A stretch of 64,000 bases of DNA from NCBI RefSeq assembly GCF_028453695.1, contig NC_135779.1, positions 12,288,831 to 12,352,830 of the forward strand, written 5' to 3'. Made by a program: the position numbers and the translations under genes. Each line of letters begins with the position of its first letter. The stretch's first letter is position 1. The notes beneath the pieces were generated by a model. It was given only the letters and a program-made list of their open reading frames with translations, was not told the DNA's origin and ran no database searches. Source of the DNA: Augochlora pura. Lineage: Eukaryota > Arthropoda > Insecta > Hymenoptera > Halictidae. This document shows, piece by piece, positions 39,181-51,930 of this stretch.

Positions 39181-39770
39181 TCGTAAATATGGCCTTGCTT
39201 AAGCTGTTTGTTGCGCGGTGCGTTACAGCGTCGGCCTTAGTGCGACGATTGAATAACGCGCCTACCTCGCGATAAATTAATATGTTGAGGATAGATTTGA
39301 GGGTGAACTGCGGTGGAACAAGGTGCCGTGTTTAACAAGGTTTAATAATAAAAAGAAGAACAACTTATCACAAACTATAACAACTATGTACAAAATGTCG
39401 GTTGTCGGACGAGATGAGAAGTCACCGAATGCAAAGTGCGAAGTAAAGTAGGTACGCTTCTCATCCTCCGATTACGCTTTCCAACGTAAATGGTGGGAGT
39501 GGAGTCAGTATTTCATTGGCTGCTTAAATAATATTAAGACCAATGAATACTAGAAGGATGGCCAAAGGAGAAGGGACAGCAAAAATCTGGGAATTCCCAA
39601 ATTCATTGTCTCCGGAGTCGCTATCGCTGGTCCGCACCTTTGTTCATGACCACATTTGATAGCGGTTGCCAAAGGCCCGAAAGTTTCGACGCGGTGTTAT
39701 AAAAAATCTACCTGAGGGCCGTCATAAACTTAACTGCATAGGCCGCTCGCGACGCGACATTTTTAGAATA
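39181..39770 (-). other. CpG-richer block with LTR-like features on the minus strand
   Basis: This block contrasts with its AT-rich surroundings. On the minus strand it opens TGTCGCGT and closes with CGCGCAACA, and a TATTATTAAA stretch near the 3' part resembles an LTR polyadenylation region. There is no convincing target duplication, so a solo LTR is only one possibility. Confidence 0.25.
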
Positions 39771-40802
39771 TGACCCTTTCACGTATTTCAAGATAATCCT
39801 CGCCTTTTTTTGTTTACGCTTACGTGTATCTATCGATAATGGAGATAAGATCTTTTGAATTTCATGTTCAAGGTTTGAACTAATGTCGATAAGAAACTAG
39901 ATTTCAGACAGACGTATAAAATATTATACAGACACTCGGAACATTAAAATATAAACTTAATATAGAGTTATCGATTAGATCCTCCGTTTATTCTCAATTT
40001 TTCAAATTTTCTATTTAATTCTCTCTTAATGCTACCGATTTTTAAAAGCGATTAGTGTGTGTTGTCTTATAACAATGGCAAGTTTGTATGTGCTAAAACT
40101 TTGTACGATTTCTATTACTATTAGACCGTCGATTTTATGCATTTATAACAAAGATGAAATGGTGAAATTCAAAGTAGTGAACAATTTCAAATAAACTGAA
40201 AATGTTGATGTATTAATATAAATTTTTAAAAATGTTTTAAGAAAAAGAGATTGCTTACGGTTCCCACGCCCTGTAATTAGTACAGATAATTTTATTAGAT
40301 AATACTTTAATTATAATATATGCTTCGGTAAAGAAGTTTACCTAAAAAATTTCACATATTTTACGGAACTAGAACTTACAAAAGAAAAACGCGGAAACCA
40401 CTTATTTTGATTTTCTCGATCGTTTTTGTTCAAAATAAAGTAAAATTCACCGAGGTTCGTAGCGCAACACTGAGATCATTTCTATGTAGTCTAGACTAGT
40501 TCCGTATGCGTTTAAAATGCAGAGACACATTTCCAATGGTCATGACAGCTAGGACACCCTGTATACAGCTAGAGGGTTAACAGAGAACAGGAACAAAAGA
40601 CCTCGCACTGAGGCAGACACTTACGTCCGTTCTTTATTTCAACGAGGATGGAAAAAGCGAGACGAACAGAGAGAAGAAAGGACAAGGAGAGGCCGAGAAG
40701 CAAAGGAGGAGGAACAATTTATTTGCGGACCCTTGCAGCACTGTGTCAGTATGCGACGGCTAGAAGAATTACTTTTCTTCCTCCTTGCTCACTGACACCA
40801 CC

Positions 40803-40808
40803 CTCTCT

Positions 40809-40860
<52 letters not shown>

Positions 40861-40894
40861 CTCCCTCTCTCTCTTGCTCTCTCTCTCTCTCTCT
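40803..40894. repeat. (CT)n microsatellite
   Basis: This is about 90 bp of CT dinucleotides with a few interruptions. The open frames across it on both strands (runs of SLSL or RERE) are artefacts of the repeat. Confidence 0.97.
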
Positions 40895-43546
40895 GGCGAT
40901 GCAATGGGCACTGCCATTGCCATTGAGCCGAAGATTGGATTGGATAGCGTAAGAAAACGACCGCGGAAATTTCATTTTTCCTCGGGCTAAAGCTTTTCCT
41001 GCTCTTTCGCTTTCGAATGGTCATGGTCACGCACGCTCCATGACCCATTGATAGCTGCTAAGTCTTTCCACGAGACGGCCTTGCGCCTTACAGTAGTCTG
41101 AGAAATAATAATTTGCGTTCAAAATTCAAATTTCATATTTTAACAACACTATTTTTTAGCGAAACTAACTTAACTCCTTGAATCATAATAACGAGTCTGA
41201 TTCGTGACAAAAATTTTATGCGAGATCTACTAAATATGATTATTAATTCCTTTGAAATCGAAATTAAATTTAATTTTTCTGTTATCAAGGTATAGAGACG
41301 AAAGTAAATAAAGGCTTTGGTCCGATCAGGGAAATTATTAATGACGAATAAGTGTTAATCAACACAGCGTGAAAGGAATCATAATGCAAGGGATTAAGAA
41401 ACCTAGATCGCGAGGATTATGTTGAAGTCATAGTGTTTAGTACAGATAATCTAACGTAGAAATTATATAGATATTACATCCATGTGTAACCCTATACTCA
41501 TCATTTAACAAGTGGTTGCTAATTACTATTAAATAGATGCTGGATAATAAATTAAGAAAAATCGGTGTTATGAAGGCAAAAATATGAAATCAAGATTAAA
41601 ACTAATCGTTTTAATTAATCGTTGCAGTATACCATATTATATAAAAATGCAGTCTTAGCTCATACATGAATAATGTTAGGCTTTTAATGATTTAAACTTT
41701 AAAATTTGACAAAGCTTCTATTAGAATGTCTGAACATGTTTAATGTAGGGTTTCCTTTATGTGAAAGCTTAGACAGTTGTTAACAAATGTGTGTAAATTT
41801 GAATAGCAGTTTTTTGCAATTTTCATATATATACGGATTTTTATAAGTAGACGATGGATGTTATTTTATATTTTCAGCTCGTATCGTTGCACATTGGACG
41901 TTCGTATCCAATTTAAAAACTACCAACGATTTTTCAGGTTTTTCCGATGATCTGGCAAAAAATGGTTTCCAACAAAAGTTAGTTAGCATTCAATTTTTAG
42001 AGACGAGAATATGAAAACGTCAAGAGAAGAACTTTTTATAAAAAATGCTGGCCACCACTATTTTTTAAACATTAATTTGTCTTGATGATATTCTGGCTTT
42101 TGTCGAGACAAATTCAGCGACCTACAATTCTACAATTTTAAACTTTGAAATTACGGTAAAATAATTTTAGCCACAGAAAGCGAAATACTTGACAACTGTG
42201 CATCTTTGTAGACAGTTCCGACAAACAAACACTATTCAGTCGATGACAAAATCGCATGTAATATTGCTCTCGGAATAGTCGGTCCGAGCGGTTCTGCTAT
42301 GATGTAATTACGGGAACATGGAAAGTCGATAACACTGCAGTGGAACTCGGTTCATGTGAACTCCATTTATGCGGTAGCGTAAGAGATTGAGAGAGTAAGG
42401 CAGAAAGATAGAGAGCGCATAAATTATGATTTTTGTACCTTTTGAAGACACCGTATGCTTTTAATTATGAAAGTTCGCGCTGCTATTAGTCATTTGCCGG
42501 GAATCGTGTCCAGTTTTCATATCTTTTATTTTAAATTATTTAACATCTCCGTGTTAATTTGTCGTATATAATTAGTTCCATGTTTAAATTATTAATTTAC
42601 ATTAATCAATCAGCTGTTGCAATCACTGTGAAAAGTGTGCAAATTTCTGTAATTACTATTGTATATGTTTAATTTTCTTCAGATTTTGCTTAAATACAAC
42701 ACTTTTATAAAACATATAATTCAATAAAGGATATCGAAGTATATATCCTTCTTGTATATTTGAGTGTAATTGACAAAATCAGCTAACTGGCTAAATACAT
42801 TTCATACTGTTCAATTTTGATCCCATATTGAAGTGTATGAACTAAATGTTTAATAGAACTATATTCGGAACTAAATTATTAAACATATAAGAAATCATAG
42901 TCAGTGGTGGACTCATATGAACCACCTGATTATGTAAACTAATGTATCTGTATTGTTCCCTAACAATGGCAAAAGTGTTGAAATTAAAAATTGCTTTACT
43001 TGAGGAGGAAGTGTTTTAAATTTTCATCCAGTAATTGGTTTTCTATACTGCAGGATTCGAAGTTTACAACACATTACTCGATTCTAGTTCATAGAATAAC
43101 TATCTAGTTATTTGATCAATTACTTTCTGAGACAGGTATTACGTTCATTAAGTTAGAAAAAGCTGCTTCGAGAAAACTGCATTTAAAATTTAAATACCAT
43201 TTTCAAGTGTATAACAAGCACTTCCAGTGTTGTGAACATATCAAATTTTTAGTTTTAAAGAACTAAATATATCATCAAGGCTTCTTAAGAAACATGTTTG
43301 TGGTGGTTACCAACATTTCATTAAACAGTTAAAACGTAATGGAGAAACTTTACCCGAAAAGAATGAAGAAAATTTAATGACTATACAGGATATAATAAAA
43401 TTAATTAATTTTCAGACATAAAGGAATGAGAACAATAAAACAAGTACACGTGTAAAAGTATTAAAAAGTATGTCATTTTATCGAATATTGTTCTAAAGAA
43501 ACTGCACGTGCAATTTACTGATAGAGTAATGACACGTCAAGAACGA

Positions 43547-43575
43547 GATCATGAATTTTGTCTACATTCATGATC
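43547..43575. repeat. Perfect 10-bp inverted repeat
   Basis: GATCATGAAT and ATTCATGATC flank a 9-nt loop. Confidence 0.85.
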
Positions 43576-44730
43576 AAATAATTAGAATACTTGTAATAAA
43601 TTTAACCCACTTTGAAACCACCTATATTGTTTCAGCAAATCATGAATAAAATAAGTGAAAATGACATTTCCTTTTTTACAAGATGCGAATTTACATTCAC
43701 AACATTGCGATTAATTTAAATTTTAATATCTGGTAAGAAAGTAATAATAATAATTTTAATAGAAAATAATAGTAATAATTATCTATCAATTTCTCAGAAT
43801 TTGCAATTTGAGTATCTTTAAATGAAATTCGAATGTATTGGGTATATTATGTTAATTATAGCAATCAACAGAAAAGGAATGTATTCTATGAAAAGACAGG
43901 TAAACAACACTCTATTTTCTAAAAATAGGCAAACCACATTGATCAATTTCAGGAAAATTATGTGTTATTTTTTAACACGTGTAAAAATACCATTGTAAAG
44001 ATAATGGGATTGATAAGATACGAACAATAGCATTCTATTATTACATCGACAAAAAGACAAACTTCAACATAAGAGACACATTCCTATATGATTAAAGCCT
44101 TCTCTATTATTGCAAAAAGTTATTACACTTAAAGATTACAGTGACGTAAACATAATAAGTGTTCTAGATAATCAAGCTAAATATTTATCGAAAATGCTAA
44201 ATACACGTACTTCATTATTATCTGTCCAAAAGAGAATCATAATCTTAAAAAGTGTAAAAATCTTTAAAACAAAAGTGGCAAAAAGGAAAAATTTATATTA
44301 ATATTCGAATAAGTAATATAGAGAAAATTCATAAAGAAAACATATTTCGTGACACTAAGAAATTAAAAAAATTGTACACATAACTTAATCCGTCTAATTA
44401 AAACTTTACTGTATCTTATTAATCTTTTATAATAAAATATTCGTACAATGAAGCAAAAGTAAAATAATTCCATCTAAATACCACGCATAACATTAACGTT
44501 ATCACCTATAGTTATCAGCGATTGTTATCCATATACTTCTACTGATAGCTAATTGAAAAATAACCAGTCGAATATTAGAAGCATAAAAATTTTACAAAAG
44601 TGTCGTGTATCTATAGATCGATAAATTAAGAAAATTTCCCTCGTCTAGCAACGATCAAAATATCATTACAACATAGAAGCAATAAACTCACGCCAGATCA
44701 GATTGAATCCCAGAACCATTTTTACGAGGT

Positions 44731-45371
44731 TGCAAGCCAACTCGATCTCAGTAATACGACATCACCCTCACATCCCACCGCATCGAATCCGCGCTATTGA
44801 GAAACTGCTTCTATGATCCGATGCTCTAGACTATTAACTGCAGCTTGAGCGAATATCTGAGCGATAATGTCGACCAATAACAGACGATAACCAGGCGATA
44901 ACGATGATTAATTTGCCGACGGCTAGATGCGAGCGAAGAATAAGGAAAGCGTGTGATAGACCGAAAGGAAAAGGAGAGTCAAGACGGAAGGGTCCATCCC
45001 TCCGATCAACAGCGAAATTAGAGATCAACGGTAACACGTGCGACGACCGGTTTTCGCACGTGCGCCGCGATCTAATCCGACCGCGCGCGCGCCTATCTGC
45101 CCGGCGAAACGTGAAAACAGATGCATATTCATGAATTGTCACTGAACGCGGGGTGCACCCTTGCACTGGGCAACATGCGTGCGTGTTCCTGGCAGTGCAT
45201 CGTTACTTGGTGCAGAACGGGCAACATTTGGCCGTGGCTTATGCCACCGGCGCTGGACAGGCCCGAGGAGCAGCAAAATCTGCGCGAGATCGTAATTCCT
45301 CCACAGAAATGCGGGGGCGTAACGGATAAGCTAATCCCGTATATTAAATACGATAAGGTCGGAATGATATA
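44731..45371. other. CpG-rich island with octamer-like core, interrupted by the solo LTR
   Basis: It contains TGCATATTCATGAATTG (45,122), similar to POU/octamer sites. The 96-codon frame from 45,121 runs into the solo LTR and ends there, so it is not a gene in its present form. Confidence 0.5.
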
Positions 45372-45711
45372 TGTTGGAGTGTTCAGCGGAATGCACGGAA
45401 CATGTGGGTGATGAAAGGTATTCCTTTACCTAATGTTTATTGCACCTCATCAACACTGACACTCTCTATAAAGGGCCTACGAGGGAACGAGTCAGTCAAT
45501 CCAGGCCAGCCTACCGAGCTAGTAACAGCTCCTGCAGATTAACAGTTTTCTAGCCTTCATTGTTTCAATATAGTCATAAAGTATAATATTGTGTAATGTG
45601 TAAATAGTGAGAAGTTACATCTTATAGACGTGTATTTCATTGCGTTGGTGTTGGAATAAACACGTAATATATAAAGTATTATTTGATCATCCCAACCTCG
45701 TAATCCCAACA
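45372..45711 (+). mobile_element. Solo LTR (340 bp) with perfect 5-bp target duplication
   Basis: The element begins TGTTGG and ends CCAACA, a standard inverted LTR terminus, and is flanked on both sides by ATATA (45,367-45,371 and 45,712-45,716). Inside, in order, are TATAAAG (45,477), an arthropod-type initiator TCAGTC (45,502) 25 bp downstream, and AATAAA (45,655), matching the U3-R-U5 layout. No gag-pol coding or second LTR is present, so it is a solo LTR left by recombination. The 5-bp duplication fits BEL/Pao, Ty1/copia and some Gypsy elements; I cannot choose between them. Confidence 0.88.
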
Positions 45712-45835
45712 ATATACATCGTGCTAGACGGTATCATAGGCTGGCAACTTTGTTCGGTGGACTGTTGTACTCTGCTCCTTTTTAGTCTTTACGTTAACTA
45801 ACAAGTATAATTGAACATTATTTGAATTGCTTAGA

Positions 45836-45953
45836 ATAAATATTTACCTCAAATAATTATACGAATGAATTATTTTCAGTCGAACATTTTATTCGGTATG
45901 TATTTATTCAAATAATTCCTCAATTTTTATTCGAATAATTCTTTGATTTTTAA
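45836..45953 (+). repeat. Dispersed TTCGAATA repeat, copy 3
   Basis: This copy contains GAATAAATATTTACCT, AGTCGAACATTTTA and TATTCGAATAATTCTTT in the same order as copies 1 and 2. It lies about 120 bp right of the solo LTR. Confidence 0.6.
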
Positions 45954-47150
45954 TAAATTATTCGAATCTTTCATTACGAAGTAAAATAGAATAAATGCAT
46001 GAAGATATAAATAACTAAATATACATATAAATAAATATGAATAATAATAATTAATGAAATAGAGAATGAATTAGAAGCCATATCAGTTAAAGGTTTATGT
46101 AATGTTAAAGGAAAAGGTGAATGTTCAGATTGTGTAAAATAATGAAATTGATAAAAGACCAACCTTTCGTGAGTCAGTAAACTGCAAATTAATTATCAAT
46201 TGACTGAAAAATATTGACAACGATGTACTATACAAATAAATGTCACTTTCGTTACGTGTAATGAATAATGTGATGTTAGTCGTTTGCTACAAATGTAAGC
46301 AGAAATGTGTTACATAATGTAAGAAATAACAAGGTTTCTTCAGTATCTTTATATAATAACAAGGCAAAAAGTAAATTAGAGGAAATACTTAAGTTTTCAA
46401 CGATAATACGAAGACCAGCTTTATAAAACACATTTTTTACATTTCCATTCACCTGCGTGCATATAATTAACCTCTAGCTATAAAATACTGAATCGGTCGA
46501 GTGATAAAAACAGTAATTTGAATGCAGTATGAATATTCTTATTCTGCGCTAATATATACTAAACTTCGACTGAAAACACATTAAGAAGTTATTCCCATAA
46601 AAATAACTACCGCGAAATAGGTAATCAAATAAATTACAAGACAAGCTATTAATAGCTGATGATGACAAAAAGGGAATAATTCGCAATATACTTGACCTAA
46701 AACATATACAATAGATTCGAAAAATATAAGTACAATGAGCACACTTAATTTTGAAACTTACAATTTTGTTGGGTATATTAATATTAACCATTTGAGTCTT
46801 GACTAAAATAAGAAAATACAGCAGGCGAAATAAATATCTTCTTGTTATATTATTGATGTGGATTATATTATATTCATTTTATATTAATGTCATTCAGTTT
46901 ATATTGTACATATAAAAATTTTTATGAATCTGATAAATATAAGAATGTTAAAATATTTTACTTTATCCATAACCAGCTAAAAAATGTTTTAGCTCAATTA
47001 TGAATCATCCTGTAATATAACCAAATTTTTACAATTACAAGTTCTTTCATGTTTATGTTAATTATTTGAATAATATTCCTATTTAATCAGCAACTCGTAG
47101 CAACTCGTGCAACAAAATTTTATGTTTCTAAATCGTCGAATACTGCACGC
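45954..47150. other. AT-rich DNA
   Basis: No gene is recognised. Confidence 0.6.
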
Positions 47151-48300
47151 TCTTAACTCAATGAGTCAAGTTCCTTTCTAAGTCCACGTGTATGCCATCG
47201 AGCAATGCTTACTTTAATTTAGCCGGGCTCTAAATAAATCTTCAGATACATGTACCAGTCGACATTCAAGTATAACGCCAAATCCATGTATATCAGCATC
47301 CCTCTGTGTAGACGGAATTGGCAATGTAATTACGGAGAGCAGCCGACATAATTTCGCGATAATTCGTCCATCTACTGGCAACTAAGTTCATCACATAATC
47401 GGTATAGCGATACGGTTAGAACGACGTCGACGATTCTGTTCATTCGGAAAGAATAGTATACTTTGCGATACGCTGTGATATCGGTACATCAAAATATACT
47501 TAACTAATCAACGCTTCCGACTATCAAACTCTTGTTTCACCTACCAACTGCACCCTACATAACTCAACTAGAACCATCAAAAGAGTTGTGTTGAAGCAAA
47601 CACGTATTTTCCAACGACAAAAAAATTTTATCCGAAATATTATTGTAATAAAATTGTATTCGAAGAATTTATTCGAAATATCATTCGAATAAAACTTTGT
47701 TTTGGTACAAGCCCCTGCCGGATATAACCTTCTTCTTCGATTCATATCAGTTCGATTCCAGCGTGTTCTTTCCCGCAACAACATCCCGGATTTTCCGTTG
47801 TCCCATTTCGAGGAGCAACTGCGAGAGAGGCACTGTAAACCGAAGCGGATAAAGCAGCCGGACTCCGACAAAGCCCATAATGGACACAACGTTCGCGGCC
47901 CAGAAACTGCCGGAAACCGGCGAGGGTGGAAACGGATCCCGCGGCAAGCTCGAACAGAATTTAATCATATTTCGATCTCGCGCCTTTTCGCTTTTCTTGC
48001 GGCCTGTTCCTTACGGCCGACAAAGGCGTTCAATCTCGACGGGCGCAGGCCCGTGCTGAGCGTTCTCCGGGCGTCGCGCGACACCGGCCGACGCCATGGA
48101 TTCATTTCAATGAACCACCCCCGCCCAACTGGAAATTTAATGAGAGTTCGCTTTTCAGTAACCAGCCGACAGAAATCCCCCGACGATGACGCGGATATAT
48201 TATTGACTGAACCGGTAGCGGCTTATTCTACTCTTTTCCTCGTTCGAGCTGCCGTTAAGGGGTAGGGGGGGGGGGGGGGGGGCACCACCCTGACGATTAA
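47151..48300. other. CpG-rich island with the longest non-genic ORF
   Basis: The plus frame 47,702-48,265 (187 codons) is the longest outside known genes. It overlaps open frames on the minus strand, has no recognised domain, is Arg-rich and ends in the poly(G) edge. The GAAGAATTTATTCGAAA-type repeat copy lies at 47,658-47,698. Confidence 0.45.
48265..48282. repeat. Poly(G) tract of 18 bases
   Basis: An uninterrupted G run at the right edge of a CpG-rich island. It could form a G-quadruplex; its length is also typical of sequencing or assembly error. Confidence 0.9.
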
Positions 48301-50190
48301 AAAAAAATCGATTCCTTTTTTAGTTTCCTTAAAGTTTCAAGCATGTAGAATGTTATGTCAATGCGATTTCTCGAAATTCTAACGTATAGCGACTGAAGGT
48401 GAAATTAGAAAATCTTATTATACCAGTTATTTATTTTACGCAAAGAACATGAAATAAATTTTGTGAATATAATTTAGAAAATGTACAGTTTCTCTTTGAC
48501 GACATTTTTATCATATTTTATAAGAAAATACGATAAATTTACGAAAATACGATACGAATTTAATACGATAAATACAATCGATGTAACCATGTAGACTAGT
48601 GACGCTGGTTGCGAGCATGTTAAGATTATCGAATCGATTATACGCCAGTGGGCTATCCTTTTAGAAGAGCCATTAGAGAAGTAGATAAAACATAAATAAA
48701 ACATGAATAAATATATCAGCGAAATCCCAATATAAAATAACCTGCTATTGAAACAAGAACAACTCGCAGTCTTAATAAATAAATACACAATATGAGGCGT
48801 AATACTCTTTTAACCAGCCTCTGGATATTCCACCCTCGCAACCCCTCGTGGCCGCAGCAGCGCCGACATCGACATCATCGTCGTCGTCAAGGAGGAACTC
48901 GATCATCCGCGGTACACTTCTCGGTAACGAGAATCTTTCGAATGTAACCATCTCCGTAACGGAAAACTCTTTTGAAACGTGCCGTAATTTACTAGAGTGG
49001 ATAGTACCGACGACGGCGGAATGCGCCTTCAGCGACTTCTCGTTGGCCGGGGATTTGATTTCTTGTGTTTTCCCGACTCAAAACGAACACTCGAGTTATT
49101 TACTCGCGGAAGGGTGCAACTAAGTGCTGAGATACCTAGGACCACTAGAGTGCCCGCTAACTTAAGTATCCCCCACTGGCTCTTGCCGGGAAAACAAGCG
49201 TATACGTGTAACGGTAGAGTTCGTATAAGGGAAGGTTCCGATTTAGGAATTTAAAGGAATCGATTACTTCTTCTTTCGTTTTTCTACGATGATTTATTAA
49301 TATGTAGTTGAAAGAAAATTACAACACTCTAACAATTACCAGAGTTATAGGCCTTCAAGTTCCTAATGCACAGGTTCTTTTTATCGCGTGAAATTTTAAA
49401 CACGTTTTTCTCTAAATATCATTTATTCAACTGGTGGAATGAACATTTCAAAAATTAATTGATCAAAGTGAACTTTTTCTTTACATTCAAAAATATACCT
49501 TTTTTGCAGGAAGTGAATTTATAATATCACGAGTTTCTACGAATTTACGCATTTTTAAAGAATATGGAATTGTGGAAAGTTCATAAAAATGTGATGTTTG
49601 ACTTCAAAACGCCAGAAAATAATAAAAAGAAAGATTTTTTATATTTCATATGATCGCTACCCCGTAGATATGATGCATTCGTTGCTTTCGAAACCAGTTC
49701 TCGTAGCACATTGGCCGTCACATTTTCCATATATTGGAACATCTAAATTAAAAGAATCTTATTGATTTATACACTAGAAACTACTACCTAAAATTTACGA
49801 GTTTTCGACAATGTTAATAATTACAGAAATGATCGCAGTGTGAAGAAAAGATATCTATTTTTAACTCCAAAAAAACAACTTTAAATGCTTATTAAAAATT
49901 TAATAATTCACATATAAAAAAGAGATTATACGCTACATTGTAGCATTAGCTATGCAAAATATATCCATGAAATTTGTAAGTATTCGAATCTTTAGTTCCG
50001 GAGATTTCGTGACGGCGAGGTTGACAATTGCAATTTCGAGAAAAGTATAAAAGAAATTTTAAGATAACATTTCCCTTTGATAAATTAAAATTTTTGAAAT
50101 TTTGCATACAGTCACTAAATATTAAAATTTCAAACTGTATCGTTTGACATAATATTCTACATGCTTGGAACTTTAACAAAATAAAAGAAG
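48301..50190. other. AT-rich DNA with a GC-richer block at 48,800-49,260
   Basis: The block has a short imperfect CGTCGT/GACATC trinucleotide run (48,865-48,890) that reads as Ser/Thr on plus and Asp on minus. No splice sites support an exon. Confidence 0.45.
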
Positions 50191-51930
50191 TAGATCATTT
50201 CTAATAGTTGTTTAGTGGTGTCCGCCCATTAATGAGCAACTCATCTGCTCGGTGCTAGACAAATTGCTTGATAGGCGTTACATCGTCTCGGAAAATGTTG
50301 CTTTCGCTTGTTAATCGCTGACTTCGAAGTTAGAATTTCTCTGGTAGATCGTCTCATCCGCCACGTACGCCTCGTTCTATTAATTAAAAGCCTCGGCTAA
50401 GCTAGGATTCGCATCGCGCGCTTGTGCGACTGCACGTGTTTACAGCATCTCTTTTCAGATGTGGTTGAGCATCTTCGACATTAAAAGCAGTTCTCGCTCA
50501 CAAAGGTTTAACTCTATATTGTTGCACCTACATTTCTATTTTTAGCCATAGCTAACCTTTAATGACTCAGTCACCCGATGCCTTGTTACACTGTTTTTGT
50601 TAACGCTACATAAGACGGTAATTGTTCAAAGTCGGTCCATTTTTCATCCTCAATAAAAAAACTTTTCCGAAAATATTTAGTTGGAAATTTTCCTGTAGAC
50701 AAAATATTCTACAAGTTATAATATTGCTCTCTATTGATATTGATGTTATTCTATTAATTGTCGACGGAATTGTTCATATGCAATTTCCTTTATTGGATAA
50801 TTGACAAAGCTAAAGATGAAACAATTGTAAACCGCAGGCCAACGCTATGTTTTCTTAAGCTTTCGCTCTATTCTCGTCCTTCGTTCATTAAACCGACTCC
50901 GAAAATAGAGTCTAATCTACAAGTCGGCTTCACTGATCGTGGCTCGCTCTTGTTGTCCGGTAAAAATTTCCTGTTAACGGGTCTATTCTTTTTCAGAAGC
51001 GACCGGCAAGAACAACGAACACGCAACGATTTCAACCAGCTACAAATCAACTCGCATTAAACGCAATTACCAGCGACAGATGACGTAGGGTGCAGAGTTA
51101 GTTGGTACTCGTTATCCAGCAAATTGATCAAACTGCCTTTACTTAAGTATATTTGTCCATCAGCACCACTACGAGGCCGAACGTATCAGTTCTGATAAGT
51201 TGCACCTGTTAATGTAGCATAGAAAAATAGAAGCTTGAAAATTATTAGTCAGTTTTTCACATTGTACTATTTCTTACATTTTCACCTTCGTTGGAAACAA
51301 TTCGATGCTAAATATAGTATTTCCTTATCACAACTATTCTTCAATTATCTCATTAAAAACAACATTTTAAAAGATAAAAACTAATTATTGTTGTAATATT
51401 TTTGGAACTGATTAGAAGACAATTAGACAATAGACAATTATCCCATTCTATTAACACTTTCGATATTTCACAACAGATCGCAAAATACAGTAATACAAAA
51501 TTTTGTTTTAATGTAATTGATTCAAGCAACGTGCTAGATTTAATAAAAATTGATAGAAATTATTAGTTAACAGAAAATCTTATTCCATGTACATAATATA
51601 ACACAAAAATAATAACATTTATTACCAATGAAACATCAGAACTACTAATTAACCCTTTCAGCCACATCTTCCAGCTTTTATGTAATTTACACAAGCCGCC
51701 CTCTATTTCCAATCTCAAATAAATTGGCCCCTATTATAAAATCCGAGCATTAGTAGTCAAAGGTACTTATCGATCTTTATAAACAAATATCTAGTAATAA
51801 AGTATCTCACTTCAGCTACGATTTGTACACATCACCATTGATGTTCCTCCTTCGAGGTGTTAGCAGTGCTCATAAACTTAACCTCAACATTAATCAGTCT
51901 GCAACATTCCTCAGCAGTAATAAATTGCTT
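50191..51930. other. Mixed DNA, small CpG-richer blocks then AT-rich
   Basis: No gene is recognised; frames at 50,758-51,060 overlap on both strands. Confidence 0.5.

Larger units (their letters stand above)
38231..40564. mobile_element. Probable 2.3-kb DNA transposon remnant with short inverted ends
   Basis: The left end begins ATACAGGGTGTCCCAGCT and the right end, reverse-complemented, begins ATACAGGGTGTCCTAGCT; similarity continues for about 25 bp. The interior is mostly AT-rich, has no transposase ORF, and contains a long hairpin (38,630-38,751), a copy of the dispersed motif (38,804-38,860) and a CpG-richer block (39,181-39,770). Either this is one degenerate element or two ends of the same family facing each other by chance. 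Confidence 0.45.
40565..44730. other. (CT)n region followed by long AT-rich DNA
   Basis: After the microsatellite the DNA is AT-rich to 44,730. Apart from the 43,547 inverted repeat I see nothing; the 63-codon frame at 44,110-44,301 is Lys/Ile-rich and likely chance. Confidence 0.55.

Noticed and set aside
40648..41048. ORFs on both strands through the (CT)n tract
   Set aside because: They encode only repeat-derived SLSL or RERE runs.
44697..44830. Possible minus-strand exon ending in GTGAGT
   Set aside because: Only about 20 codons are open before stops, and no good acceptor pairs with the donor.
45121..45411. 96-codon ORF starting with ATG in a CpG-rich island
   Set aside because: Its last 14 codons lie within the solo LTR and there is no domain or splice evidence.
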